64,000 bases of DNA from Brevibacillus reuszeri (GCF_001187725.1 NZ_LGIQ01000005.1:1-64000); one strand, 5' to 3'. Counted from the first letter of the stretch, positions 16,836 through 25,014 are shown. Notes: generated by a model not told the origin, from the letters alone. Numbers and translations: made by a program.

Positions 16836-17321
16836 TCAATTCGGCTGAACGAGTCCATTTTTACTATATTTATTGATCCAGTCTGTTCGCCAATCTTGAA
16901 AAGACTTAGCTTGAAGCTCCTCAATCGTTTCACCATCCAAAGACCAAAAACCACCATATAATCTCTCTCCATGCGGAAAAGAAGTTCCTCCTATTGGTTG
17001 TCCATCTACTTCATAGACGTAAACATCAACTTCCCCTTTGCTTAAGGGATGATTTTTTACGAGAAACTTTTCGACGTTGATTGTCTTACCAAAATACAGT
17101 GCAGGCTCAACAGATTGCAAACCCCAATACATGATGTAAGGCAACTCCGTAATTTTTTCTTTTGTCAGTTCGTACGTTTCTGCTAATCCTTCATAAGAAA
17201 TGACTTGGTACCCTCTATTTTCAAGATAGTCTTTTAAATCTGATTGTTCTTTGGGTATATCGCTGCTATCGGTGCAACCCATTAAGAAAAGGAGCGAAAG
17301 AATGGAAAGCAAATACTTCAC
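16836..17321 (-). CDS. Hypothetical lipoprotein
   Basis: 161-residue exported lipoprotein. Signal peptide with lipobox LMGC gives the lipidated Cys16. The mature part is acidic and mixed alpha/beta, with SLDGETIEELQ near the end. I do not recognise the family. Start ATG 17321 follows a weak GGGGGAACTG. It is monocistronic, with its own terminator, immediately before the first intron-like element. Confidence 0.6.
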   Translation of the reverse strand: MKYLLSILSLLFLMGCTDSSDIPKEQSDLKDYLENRGYQVISYEGLAETYELTKEKITELPYIMYWGLQSVEPALYFGKTINVEKFLVKNHPLSKGEVDVYVYEVDGQPIGGTSFPHGERLYGGFWSLDGETIEELQAKSFQDWRTDWINKYSKNGLVQPN

Positions 17322-17484
17322 CGCAGTTCCCCCAATCGAGTTGAAGAAATTTTTTATCTTTTTACACTTTATGTTAAATACTGGTATATTTCAAGTTATC
17401 GATTTGGGGTGTTAGAGGTCATAGGTACAAATGCTGTTTAGTTGCCTGACAATGTGCCGAGTCAGCGGACTACTTTTTATAACG

Positions 17485-17647
17485 GCTTGTTTATTCGTTG
17501 TTTATTGTCGAATGCTACAATCGTTTTGCCCATTGTAAAAAATCGAGATGAAAGGATGCCTTCTACTTCGTTGACGGAACGCCGTATGCGATGAAAGTCG
17601 CCTGTACGGTGTAGGCTCGTTATAAGCCGAGAGGTATAAGACGAGAA
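17485..17647 (+). repeat. Group II intron 3' end, copy 1 (domains V-VI)
   Basis: A 163-nt element repeated at 20543-20705 (8 or fewer mismatches; the last 120 nt identical). It contains a textbook group II intron domain V at 17579-17612: 34 nt, 9-bp lower helix ACGCCGTAT / GTACGGTGT, two-nt bulge CT, 5-bp upper helix and GAAA tetraloop, with the catalytic triad CGC as in bacterial class C introns. Domain VI follows (17614-17645): CTCGT/ACGAG helix with unpaired A near its 3' side as candidate branch point. Upstream of domain V, the 17485-17578 part may be domain III/IV remnants; domain I and an intron-encoded protein are absent. The element runs straight into an open coding segment. Confidence 0.8.
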
Positions 17648-18158
17648 AAGCGTAGTCATTTTAGATGCTGATTCCCTAGGAACTGCAGAAAATTCAAAGA
17701 TCACGGGACTGACAACTGATAAGGTCTACAAGGTAACAGTGGATCCTGAAGGAACGGCAACCGTTATGTATACGAAAGCAAATGGTACCCTGACTTCTGA
17801 GGCTTCTTCAAGAACAAGAATAGCCGGTACAGAAATCACAGGGTTAACGAATGGAACGACCTACAAGGTAGAAGAAGCGTCACCAGCCTATGCAATTAAG
17901 GTAAAGGCTGGATCTGAATCAGTAGTTACAAATGTGCACAACATATTCTTCACAGTGAATACGGAAGGTACAATGCTTGTAAGTGAATTACGTGGCGCTG
18001 TGGAATCCTTGGAAGGCTCGGTACACTCTTACAAAATTAAAACCGCAGGATACATGGATAAAAACGATACAGATACAGTAAATCAAGACGATCTATTGAT
18101 CGTATACGTGAACGGAAGCAATACGATGGACGCTGTTTATCGAATTTATGTAGACTAA
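17640..18158 (+). CDS. Orphan C-terminal exon 1, surface-protein-like, no start codon
   Basis: Open in one frame from the codon after the TAA in the intron end (17637-17639) to the stop at 18158, 172 residues. There is no start with an RBS near the beginning: the first GTG (17739) and ATG (17766) lack a convincing site. The sequence is Thr/Val/Gly-rich with two similar units (ITGLTTDKVYKVTVDPEG and ITGLTNGTTYKVEEASP) typical of beta-sandwich surface domains, and no signal peptide. It is best read as the downstream exon or the separated C-terminus of an exported protein whose first part is not in the window. A terminator follows immediately. Confidence 0.6.
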   Translation, partial: DEKSVVILDADSLGTAENSKITGLTTDKVYKVTVDPEGTATVMYTKANGTLTSEASSRTRIAGTEITGLTNGTTYKVEEASPAYAIKVKAGSESVVTNVHNIFFTVNTEGTMLVSELRGAVESLEGSVHSYKIKTAGYMDKNDTDTVNQDDLLIVYVNGSNTMDAVYRIYVD

Positions 18159-18170
18159 CTGTCACGATGA

Positions 18171-18198
18171 CCCTCAGGAGAAATCCTGAGGGTTTTTT
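18171..18198 (+). terminator. Terminator of orphan exon 1
   Basis: Perfect stem CCCTCAGGA / TCCTGAGGG with six T. The lead-in GATGACCCTC is shared with the terminator of the second cassette. Confidence 0.9.
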
Positions 18199-18234
18199 CG
18201 TTCAAGCGTTGAGGGGAGCAGCTGAAGCGGTTCC

Positions 18235-19644
18235 TTAATATCTGGTTAAGTGGATTTCGGGATTATTTTTCTGAATTTGATCCATTTTATTTATGTTGAT
18301 TCCCTTTAAATTCTTATCAAAGAAGCCAAGCGCCATGTCGTTAATCAATCGATAAATCGCATCTACATCCGCTCCTGCTTCATTGATCAGAGGAGAAACG
18401 GCTGCCAAGTCGGTAAAACTGCCATGATTCGTTTTGGGAATAACGGCTGTATATACGCCTGTTTTTTCAATAGTTTTATTTCTCAAATAGCTTTCCACAA
18501 ACAATTCATCCCTATTGCCAGGCTCCTGGCTATAAGCCTCCTTCATGAATCGGATGGAGGCTTCGGCATTCATCAGCATAAACGGCTTTCCGGGACCGTC
18601 CTTCGGCATAGGTGCACCATACAATCCGCCATCCATATCGATTGCTGCTTTAATCCGATCATCCTTCACCAACATTTGAGCGGAAGTGGCACCGCCAAAG
18701 GAGTGACCTAACATGCCAATATGATCATAGTCGATTAGCTTGGCAATGGGCTTGAATTTATCATCGAAATCAGCTCGGATGACTTCATCGAGAACGAACG
18801 AAGCATCCTGCTCCCAAAGCAAAATCAGGTTGTTTAAAAAAGTGATGGTGTTCTCAATAGGCGTAAAATCAACCTGATCTCCATCCGGAAAAACCGTTAT
18901 TGCTGCGCTTCCCGTAAAGTTAATCGCAACGATGACATAACCGTGACTCGCCAGCTCCTCTAGCTGGAAGGTGTTTTGCTGGCTATACAGGCTCATTCCA
19001 TGTGCAAATAAAAGAAGCGGGAATTTTGCTGATGTTTGCAACGGAACCGCGTTTGTATACGAATGCGTTTTGATCAATCCCAAATGAGTGGTTGCGATAT
19101 AAGGAAATTCCTGGGTAGCAGAGAATTGTTTTGTAAAGGCATCGATGTTTTCGTGATATGGGGCAGGGGTGCCGGTCCCCTTTTCCGCGGGATAATAAAC
19201 CTGAACCATTAATTCACGGTTAACCCGACTGTTGGGAACAACAAGCTCTTTACGAGTTGGATCAACTAGATGAAAGGCTTGAGTTCCCACCGCATACTCT
19301 CCCGTAGGCTTTGGAAATGAGAAAAGGGGGAACAGCGTCGGCACTGCAATCATGGCAACTACTGCCACAACCAAGCCAGCTCCTTTCGCAAGCTTTGCTC
19401 CCCAATGCTTGGATACATTGGTGCTGCCGAATTTGATCAAGACCTGCAGTGTCAAAAGAAGTATGACGATATAAGCAGGTATCATTCGCCAGTTTGCTCC
19501 GATTGCAATAACAGTTGCCAATAAAAACACATAATCCGCCAAAAGAATGGCCGCATTAAACTTTGTGAAACCGCGCTGAATGAAAAACAACGGAATGCTT
19601 GACAATAACAACAGGATGACAAAAATAATCTCTAGGTTGGTCAT
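18235..19644 (-). CDS. PAF-acetylhydrolase-like alpha/beta hydrolase with membrane anchor
   Basis: 469 aa. The first 115 residues hold about four transmembrane helices; the rest is an alpha/beta hydrolase of the platelet-activating factor acetylhydrolase / chlorophyllase-like group. Oxyanion region LLLFAHGMSLYSQQ, nucleophile elbow GHSFGG, acid in DMDGGLYG, and His in KTNHGSFTD are all visible. ATG 19644 follows ATGGAGG; the longer frame runs into the operator. Two TetR-type palindromes lie just upstream, and the tetR gene is next on the same strand, so it is very probably repressed by it. Confidence 0.8.
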   Translation of the reverse strand: MTNLEIIFVILLLLSSIPLFFIQRGFTKFNAAILLADYVFLLATVIAIGANWRMIPAYIVILLLTLQVLIKFGSTNVSKHWGAKLAKGAGLVVAVVAMIAVPTLFPLFSFPKPTGEYAVGTQAFHLVDPTRKELVVPNSRVNRELMVQVYYPAEKGTGTPAPYHENIDAFTKQFSATQEFPYIATTHLGLIKTHSYTNAVPLQTSAKFPLLLFAHGMSLYSQQNTFQLEELASHGYVIVAINFTGSAAITVFPDGDQVDFTPIENTITFLNNLILLWEQDASFVLDEVIRADFDDKFKPIAKLIDYDHIGMLGHSFGGATSAQMLVKDDRIKAAIDMDGGLYGAPMPKDGPGKPFMLMNAEASIRFMKEAYSQEPGNRDELFVESYLRNKTIEKTGVYTAVIPKTNHGSFTDLAAVSPLINEAGADVDAIYRLINDMALGFFDKNLKGININKMDQIQKNNPEIHLTRY

Positions 19645-19665
19645 AGTAAGTGCCTCCATTTCTTT

Positions 19666-19683
19666 TACATTCATTTGAATGTA
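19666..19683. promoter_or_regulatory. TetR operator, proximal
   Basis: TACATTCATTTGAATGTA, palindromic except at its centre, 22 bp before the hydrolase start codon. Confidence 0.75.
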
Positions 19684-19698
19684 TGGGAGTAAATTTTT

Positions 19699-19718
19699 TT
19701 ACATTCATATGAATGTAA
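19699..19718. promoter_or_regulatory. TetR operator, distal
   Basis: TTACATTCATATGAATGTAA is a perfect 20-bp palindrome, 34 bp centre-to-centre from the proximal site. Same half site (ACATTC) as its partner. Confidence 0.8.
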
Positions 19719-19769
19719 TTGAATAAAATAATAAACTACATCGCGTAGTCTATTTTTTAGCTGTAACGC

Positions 19770-20417
19770 CTACTCCAATTCTTGTGCATGATCAAACAAC
19801 TCCAGAAATACCCCTTTCAGCTGTTCATTGACGAAAGGAATGCCAATTGCTTCAAACATGAAAGTGATATGTTCGATCTTCTGAACATATTCCTCTCGGC
19901 TGACTTGAAAGATGCCTGGATTCATCCAAATGTCAAACAGCATCGTAAAGACTTCTGCAGCTTGCTTGGGATAAGCAACCTGGAACGAGCCGTCTTGATT
20001 GCCTTCTTCAATCACTTTTTGAATACCTGGTGCAACCACTCTAGCGCCTTCGATGATTCGAGTATAAATAAATTCAGCTGAATTTATTTTACGAGAAACC
20101 GTGGAAAGGTCTCCGTTTTTAATACTTCGCAGAATCGAGAACGAAATTCCAAGCCGTAAGCGATCCAACGCATTTAAGCTTCCCAAGTCCGGTATATCTT
20201 GGAACACAACCTGTTCCAGTAACATCTCTTTGGTGATGGTCGAAATGATATCCGAGATGGATTTGAAATGATGATAGAAGGCACCTCGAGTAATGTCTCC
20301 TACATCATCTACGATATCCTGAATCGTTACGTTATTCCAGCCCTTCAACGTAAACAGCTTGAACGCCGATTCCATAATTCTTCTTCGTGTGATTTCCGGA
20401 TATTTGTTTCTGGCCAT
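19770..20417 (-). CDS. TetR-family repressor
   Basis: 215-residue TetR/AcrR regulator. N-terminal HTH: TRRRIMESAFKLFTLKGWNN then VTIQDIVDDVG and the recognition helix DITRGAFYHHFKSISD. The C-terminal ligand domain is unassigned. ATG 20417 behind TAGGAGAG; the frame is open further upstream into the intron-like repeat, which is chance. A 28-bp perfect palindrome sits directly upstream (autoregulation), and related palindromes precede the hydrolase gene downstream. Confidence 0.9.
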   Translation of the reverse strand: MARNKYPEITRRRIMESAFKLFTLKGWNNVTIQDIVDDVGDITRGAFYHHFKSISDIISTITKEMLLEQVVFQDIPDLGSLNALDRLRLGISFSILRSIKNGDLSTVSRKINSAEFIYTRIIEGARVVAPGIQKVIEEGNQDGSFQVAYPKQAAEVFTMLFDIWMNPGIFQVSREEYVQKIEHITFMFEAIGIPFVNEQLKGVFLELFDHAQELE

Positions 20418-20427
20418 TTTTACTCTC

Positions 20428-20455
20428 CTATAGATACATTTAAATGTATCTATAG
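20428..20455. promoter_or_regulatory. TetR autoregulatory operator
   Basis: Perfect 28-bp palindrome centred on ATTTAAAT, with half site GATACATTTA. It shares the core TACATT with the two operators before the hydrolase gene and lies 11 bp before the tetR start. Confidence 0.8.
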
Positions 20456-20542
20456 GATAAGTGAGCCCATGAAAGATGTCAAACAGGGGCTTGCAAATGT
20501 GTAAGGACATGAGATGGAGTGCCAAAAGCGAAAGAGGCGATT

Positions 20543-20705
20543 GCTTGTTTATTCGTTGTTTATCGTCGAATGATAAGATCGAATAGCCCATTGTAAAAAA
20601 TCGAGATGAAAGGATGCCTTCTACTTCGTTGACGGAACGCCGTATGCGATGAAAGTCGCCTGTACGGTGTAGGCTCGTTATAAGCCGAGAGGTATAAGAC
20701 GAGAA
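20543..20705 (+). repeat. Group II intron 3' end, copy 2 (domains V-VI)
   Basis: Second copy of the element at 17485-17647, in the same orientation; 20586-20705 is identical to 17528-17647. Domain V is 20637-20670 and domain VI about 20672-20703. Both copies begin at the same point (GCTTGTTTATTCG), which is not expected of random 5' truncation during retrotransposition. Again an open coding segment follows directly, in the same phase as in copy 1. Confidence 0.8.
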
Positions 20706-21096
20706 TAGCGAAACTAGTGGAATATTTACCTTAAGGGATAACGTAGTTGATAAATATCCGTATCATTTAATAGCTGGGTCTGTTCAAACAATCCAACCAA
20801 TGCTTATTGCCAACGAGAAGCTGACGAATGCAACGATTACGATTGATCTTAATGGCGTAATTCCTCCAAGCGTGACCGATTATTTCCAAATTAATGGTAC
20901 AGGATGGCTCAATATTGGAGCAGACAAAATTGATGGCGATGTCATTACTTTCACTGGGATTAATTTAGATGAGGAGCAATGGTTCATGGTTCAATTAGAT
21001 AACAAGACAATGCCTGCCGCAGGAAACTATACGATTCTGATCAGTGTTGATTCAGGACCGAATCAAGTAATGACATTAATAACTACCGCCAATTAA
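20698..21096 (+). CDS. Orphan C-terminal exon 2, surface-protein-like, no start codon
   Basis: Open from the codon after the TAA in the intron end (20695-20697) to the stop at 21096, 132 residues. It begins DENSETSG, against DEKSVVIL in cassette 1. ATG 20800 has no RBS. Content is beta-rich (ATITIDLNGVIPPSV, YTILISVDSGP), without signal peptide or membrane segment, like the last domain of a surface protein. It is not homologous to exon 1 beyond the first residues. A terminator follows, as in cassette 1. Confidence 0.6.
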   Translation, partial: DENSETSGIFTLRDNVVDKYPYHLIAGSVQTIQPMLIANEKLTNATITIDLNGVIPPSVTDYFQINGTGWLNIGADKIDGDVITFTGINLDEEQWFMVQLDNKTMPAAGNYTILISVDSGPNQVMTLITTAN

Positions 21097-21106
21097 GAAT
21101 CAGGAG

Positions 21107-21140
21107 ATGACCCTCGGGATAACCCCGGGGGTCATTTTTT
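21107..21140 (+). terminator. Terminator of orphan exon 2
   Basis: Stem ATGACCCTCGGG / CCCGGGGGTCAT with six T. Same architecture and lead-in as the terminator of cassette 1. Confidence 0.88.
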
Positions 21141-21209
21141 CGCCAAAATAGGAGCCAGCCTCGAACCGATCGGTGCTATTTTTATTTGCATGTTCGTGAA
21201 TTGTTCGCA

Positions 21210-21229
21210 TATAATAGGAACAAGCGTTC
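21210..21229 (+). promoter_or_regulatory. LexA (SOS) box over promoter of yolD-like gene
   Basis: GAACAAGCGTTC (21218-21229) matches the Bacillus LexA/DinR box GAAC-N4-GTTC exactly and sits just after a TATAAT (21210-21215), where bound repressor would cover the start site. Confidence 0.7.
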
Positions 21230-21396
21230 TTGTTTGAAGGAGACTGATTTTCAAAAGGGAATGAATCATGAACGAACCAGACACGGTATCATGATCGAGG
21301 CGAAGGTCTAGCTAAAAAGGCATTCATTGATGGTCAGTGATCAGAGCTAGACACAAAGGTCGTTTAGGAAGCATGGGAAAGGAAGGGGTACAGCAT

Positions 21397-21735
21397 ATGA
21401 CTAGCAGAATAGAAAACCCATTTTCGATGCGATTTGTATTGCCGGAGCAACGGGAATTGTATTTACAGATGAAGGAAGACGATAAACTTGTACCAATGCC
21501 AAGCCTTGAACAAGACGAATTAGACTCCTTTCACTATATAATCCGTGATTCAGCTCGGGAGGACTACGCAATCGCCGTTTCCTGGTGGGAGCCTGCAAAA
21601 GAAGAATGGGGGAGCATCTGCACCATATGGGGTGTAGTGAAATGGATTGACCAGAATAGAAGGCGGATCAAAATAGTGAACGATGAGGAAAGTCAATGGA
21701 TCTGTATGGACCAGATAACAAACATCAAAACATAA
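21397..21735 (+). CDS. YolD-like family protein
   Basis: 112-residue member of the YolD-like family (small SH3-like proteins often paired with Y-family polymerase UvrX/ImuB in Bacilli). Visible features are the ISxRIENPF start, a PxxxELYLQM segment, and the C-terminal WGVVKWIDQNRRRIKIVND that typifies the family. ATG 21397 follows AAAGGAAGGGG. The LexA box upstream supports SOS control, but no polymerase gene is next to it and the 160 bp between box and gene hold only short frames, perhaps the remains of one. Confidence 0.7.
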   Translation: MTSRIENPFSMRFVLPEQRELYLQMKEDDKLVPMPSLEQDELDSFHYIIRDSAREDYAIAVSWWEPAKEEWGSICTIWGVVKWIDQNRRRIKIVNDEESQWICMDQITNIKT

Positions 21736-21926
21736 GAGCTGTAGCTGAAAAATGCTCGTTATAAGTCGAAACCCTCTCCCCGATAACAAATAATCCCTTC
21801 AGAGAATTCCTCAGGGACTGTTCTTTTGCGAGGAGTCCTTCGATTACCGACCATGACTGATTTTTCCCGCTATATCTCCTTGGATGATGATGTTTTTATC
21901 GTTGAGGGTTTGTGCATCCTCGGTGC
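21736..21926. other. Spacer with a domain VI-like 12-mer
   Basis: GCTCGTTATAAG (21754-21765), followed by TCGA, repeats the first half of the domain VI sequence in the two intron ends, without a domain V. The rest shows a weak CCCT/AGGG hairpin and a 28-codon frame at 21853 without good RBS. Nothing else seen. Confidence 0.3.
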
Positions 21927-22487
21927 TTACCAAAGATAGCGATAGTAGGCAAAAAACTCTCTAAACAATGAAAAAATATCTCTTATTTCAAAAAACTCGG
22001 CATGGGCGGAAGCGGTACTACTGATCCCTTCTTTCCAAAAGGCGAGCTTGGTTCTGCTGATGTGATAAATCTGCGTAATGACCATTGCGGACTCCCAGTC
22101 CATTTGATCCATCATTTCTTTTGTATTTTTGGCGGTCATCCGCGTATTGATGCCATTGCTGTCTGCGATGATTTTCTCTTCTTCGATTCCATGTTCGATC
22201 AGGTACTTTTTCATGACCTGCGCCTCGTCGAAGCCTTCAACACCTACGCCCCCACTGACGATGATGTGCTGAAAATATCCCTTTTTGTATAATTGAATGG
22301 CTTTATCCAATCTACCTTTCAGTCGCGCTGACGGTTCCCCGTTCATCTCTACTTTATTTCCGAGAACAACACCGACGTCCACTTTGGCAAGCTCGTCTGA
22401 CATGCCGTCAACCGTGATCAGAACCGTATGCGCCAGAAACCAGATCACCAAGATCAATGCGGCTATTTTCCCTTTTCTTTTCAACAT
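21927..22487 (-). CDS. YdcF/SanA-family DUF218 protein
   Basis: 186 aa with one N-terminal membrane anchor (about 7-27) and a DUF218 domain: VDVGVVLGNKVEMNGEPSARLKGRLDKAIQLYKKG, then HIIVSGGVG and the ENTKEM-like KNTKEM segment. The family (YdcF, SanA, ElyC) is linked to envelope integrity; enzymatic activity is not established. ATG 22487 behind GAGGACG. Monocistronic. Confidence 0.8.
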   Translation of the reverse strand: MLKRKGKIAALILVIWFLAHTVLITVDGMSDELAKVDVGVVLGNKVEMNGEPSARLKGRLDKAIQLYKKGYFQHIIVSGGVGVEGFDEAQVMKKYLIEHGIEEEKIIADSNGINTRMTAKNTKEMMDQMDWESAMVITQIYHISRTKLAFWKEGISSTASAHAEFFEIRDIFSLFREFFAYYRYLW

Positions 22488-22608
22488 GCTGCACGTCCTC
22501 TATCCGTTGAAATAGTTATCATCGTTGTCACAATCAAAGCGATTCTAGCATTAGTCTATTACCTATTCAAGGCAATTATGAAAGAAAATGATAGTTTGAT
22601 AGAGAAAA

Positions 22609-22640
22609 TAAAAAAACCGCCCCGGTGTTAGAGGCGGTTC
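22609..22640 (-). terminator. Terminator of chemoreceptor operon
   Basis: Minus strand AACCGCC / GGCGGTT stem followed by seven T, 12 bp beyond the chemoreceptor stop. Confidence 0.88.
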
Positions 22641-22651
22641 ATGCAACTAGC

Positions 22652-24121
22652 TTAGTGCAGCGTTCTCAACTGATGTTCAATCTTTTCAAAGCCGCTCGAA
22701 ACTTTCACGACTTCATCCTTTTGTTCTGAAACGAGGACGAGGACATCTTCAAGACTATCCTTGTTCTTGTCGGTAATGTCTGCATTAAGCTCAACTTTGG
22801 CACTGACTTCCTGAATCATGCTGTGTACGTTTACGATGAATTCTTGCAAGTATCTGGTCTTATCAGAGAAGTCTCTCATGTAGGTGTCGACGTTGGTGAA
22901 CATCTCTTGTACTTCATGGATGCCCTCGCTGTTTTTCTCGAAGGAAGCTTGTGATTCAGAGATCATGTCAGATACACGCTTCATTTTTTCGCGAATCGTC
23001 ATCAACAGAGTAGAGATAGACTCGGTGGACACTTTGGAAGATTCGGCAAGCTTGCGAACCTCATCTGCAACGACTGCAAATCCGCGCCCGTGCTCGCCTG
23101 CTCGGGAGGCCTCGATGGTTGCGTTGAGTGCCAACAGATTGGTTTGTGCAGAAATATCTGAGATGGTTTGAATGATTTTTCCAATCGATGCCGTTTCTTC
23201 ATACAGCTCTTGAATCAAGCGGTTTGTCCCCTGGATATCGGTAATGAAACGCTCGAAATCACTGCCGATATTACCGATCCGTTTTCCGCTTTCATGTGTT
23301 GCCTCTTTTGTCGATTCTACGAATTCATGCATTTCGGTAACCGAACGAGTCATATCCTCGACGCGCACATTGGTCGAATTCATTTCGCTGCGTAGTTCAT
23401 TCGTATTGCCTGTTTGCACCCCGAATGATTCCATAATTTCTTTGAGGGAAGATACGGTTTCAACTGCGCGAATCGTTACACCATCTGTAACCTTGTTCAA
23501 ATTCTCCTGGTATTCTTGCACGGAATTCAGTGATTGATTGATCTGGTCAAGTACGCGCTGCAAGGATTCTTTTGATTCAATGGCTTCCTGCTTTTGCAGC
23601 TCGCTTTCCTTCTGCAGCTTGTTATTGAACAGTGCGTGCATCATGCTCGTCAAGGAAACATAGCAGAAGGTCAGAAGATAGTACAGCAAATCGATTGGCG
23701 AAGAAGAATGGAAAATCGTATCTCCTTGTGTAAAGAAATAGTAGGAGACAATTCCGAGGGTAGACAAAATGGTTAAAATGTTAATGATTTTATCCTGGTA
23801 AATCCCCATTACAGCGACGAAGAACATCCCTAGCAAAACGTTAACCATATGGGGATCAAGCTGTAACACGACGAATATGAAGGTGCCAATGACAGCAAAA
23901 TTGAAATACTTCATAAATGAAGCCATTTTGTCTTTTAGACCCGGTCGATTGGAGATGTACGTAAAGGGTGCCAGAACGCCGTACAAGATTCCAAGAACAG
24001 TCAGTACAAAGGGAATAGGAGCGCCGCCAATAAATATATTAATGATTTGTACGACAGTGATAATACTGGCAAAAACGACAACGACCCAATTATTTCTTCT
24101 TCTCAATAGATCCATATTCAT
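22652..24121 (-). CDS. Methyl-accepting chemotaxis protein with multi-helix membrane sensor
   Basis: 489 aa. Residues 10-165 form five or six membrane helices with almost no periplasmic loop; there is no HAMP domain. The cytoplasmic signalling domain (about 200-489) carries the kinase-control tip [29 protein letters not shown] (about 322-350), so it should couple to CheA/CheW. Start ATG 24121 overlaps the RBS context of the GNAT stop one base upstream; a TTG six codons earlier is inside the RBS. Cotranscribed with the GNAT gene under a c-di-GMP riboswitch. Confidence 0.9.
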   Translation of the reverse strand: MNMDLLRRRNNWVVVVFASIITVVQIINIFIGGAPIPFVLTVLGILYGVLAPFTYISNRPGLKDKMASFMKYFNFAVIGTFIFVVLQLDPHMVNVLLGMFFVAVMGIYQDKIINILTILSTLGIVSYYFFTQGDTIFHSSSPIDLLYYLLTFCYVSLTSMMHALFNNKLQKESELQKQEAIESKESLQRVLDQINQSLNSVQEYQENLNKVTDGVTIRAVETVSSLKEIMESFGVQTGNTNELRSEMNSTNVRVEDMTRSVTEMHEFVESTKEATHESGKRIGNIGSDFERFITDIQGTNRLIQELYEETASIGKIIQTISDISAQTNLLALNATIEASRAGEHGRGFAVVADEVRKLAESSKVSTESISTLLMTIREKMKRVSDMISESQASFEKNSEGIHEVQEMFTNVDTYMRDFSDKTRYLQEFIVNVHSMIQEVSAKVELNADITDKNKDSLEDVLVLVSEQKDEVVKVSSGFEKIEHQLRTLH

Positions 24122-24122
24122 G

Positions 24123-24671
24123 TTAGCCCACGACCTCAACTTTTATTTGTGAAAACATTGGAGTGTACCACGAATAGTCAGGATGATTTTTATTGACGTA
24201 AGCTTCTTTGAGGTGAAACAGCGTAGGTATGGTGTCTGCCCCTTTGTAAAAGATCTTCTCTTTTACCTGGGTCGCCCTGACATGATATTTATTGTTAATT
24301 AACTGGAAGAAGGTTGGATCCGCAATACCGACTGCATGTGTATAACCATGCTTTTCAGCGTAATCAAGCATCAGGGAAATGCCCTTTCGTCCCAGTCCGC
24401 GATATTTGGGAAGAACAGCGAGGCTATCAAGCTCCATCACTTTCATCTCGTCCGTTATAACATCTTCAAACAACGCGCGAATAAACGGAGTTGATTTGGA
24501 ATGAGGTGTGAACTCATACGTTCCACCTGCTTCGCCATCATCCGCAATCAGTAGGTACAAATCTGAACCATCTTTTGCATATTCCATATCGAAGCCCATC
24601 GAATCCCAAACGGCTTTCTTAATCTGATGGAATAATGCTAAAGACTCGGCTGAATCTACTTGTTTGTACAT
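24123..24671 (-). CDS. GNAT-family acetyltransferase
   Basis: 182-residue N-acetyltransferase. Acetyl-CoA binding motif A is visible as [37 protein letters not shown] (Q/R-x-x-G-x-G/A as YRGLGRKG). Substrate unknown. ATG 24671 behind GGAG. Its stop is one base from the start of the chemoreceptor, so the pair is tightly linked; both lie downstream of the riboswitch at 24932-25014. Confidence 0.82.
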   Translation of the reverse strand: MYKQVDSAESLALFHQIKKAVWDSMGFDMEYAKDGSDLYLLIADDGEAGGTYEFTPHSKSTPFIRALFEDVITDEMKVMELDSLAVLPKYRGLGRKGISLMLDYAEKHGYTHAVGIADPTFFQLINNKYHVRATQVKEKIFYKGADTIPTLFHLKEAYVNKNHPDYSWYTPMFSQIKVEVVG

Positions 24672-24745
24672 TTCGTTTCCACTCCATCATAGTAGTCGTT
24701 CTCATATTTGCTTTGCTTGGTATTAAAGCAGACACGGTTGACTTT

Positions 24746-24823
24746 TTATTTACTGCTTTTCTCTCTTTTTCTATATCGGCATTTCAAAAGAACCAGGAAA
24801 TCGGAAGTTGCTGCAAAATGCAT
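24746..24823 (-). CDS. Candidate 25-aa peptide between riboswitch and GNAT gene
   Basis: Starts MHFAATSDFLVLL at ATG 24823 with an excellent AAAGGAG six bases upstream and ends in a basic tail (RKREKSSK-like). It is the first frame after the riboswitch terminator. No family recognised; it may be a leader or a real small protein. Confidence 0.4.
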   Translation of the reverse strand: MHFAATSDFLVLLKCRYRKREKSSK

Positions 24824-24858
24824 GGCATTCTCCTTTCCAACGATGCAATTTATGGGAA

Positions 24859-24890
24859 ATAAAAAAAGTCATTCCAGAAAATGGAACAAC
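24859..24890 (-). terminator. Riboswitch expression-platform terminator
   Basis: Minus strand GTTGTTCCA / TGGAATGAC stem (two G-U pairs) and seven T, 45 nt after the c-di-GMP aptamer and before the first gene. It fits a transcription-termination riboswitch. Confidence 0.75.
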
Positions 24891-24931
24891 CACTCCAAGC
24901 TACCAACATCTGAAAGATAGGTACTGCGATG

Positions 24932-25014
24932 TATGGCAACCCGGCTATCATGGTCAAAGACTTTAGACCCGTGGTTTTGCGTCCCCACCTTTCGATGGAT
25001 TTGCCCTTTTCATT
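24932..25014 (-). ncRNA. Cyclic-di-GMP-I (GEMM-I) riboswitch
   Basis: On the minus strand the aptamer landmarks come in order: GGGCAAA, TCGAAAGGTGGGGACGCAAA (the GNRA tetraloop and the conserved GGGACGCAAA core), ACCACGGGTCTAA, then the second helix closing with ATGATAGCCGGGTTGCC. This is the standard GEMM-I layout. A SigA promoter lies 65 bp upstream and a terminator 45 nt downstream. It should make transcription of the GNAT-chemoreceptor operon depend on c-di-GMP; whether binding turns genes on or off cannot be decided by eye. Confidence 0.92.

Noticed and set aside
17477..17704. Minus-strand frame over intron copy 1 that shares residues with an N-terminal extension of the TetR frame
   Set aside because: The shared residues only reflect the DNA repeat; no RBS in either place.
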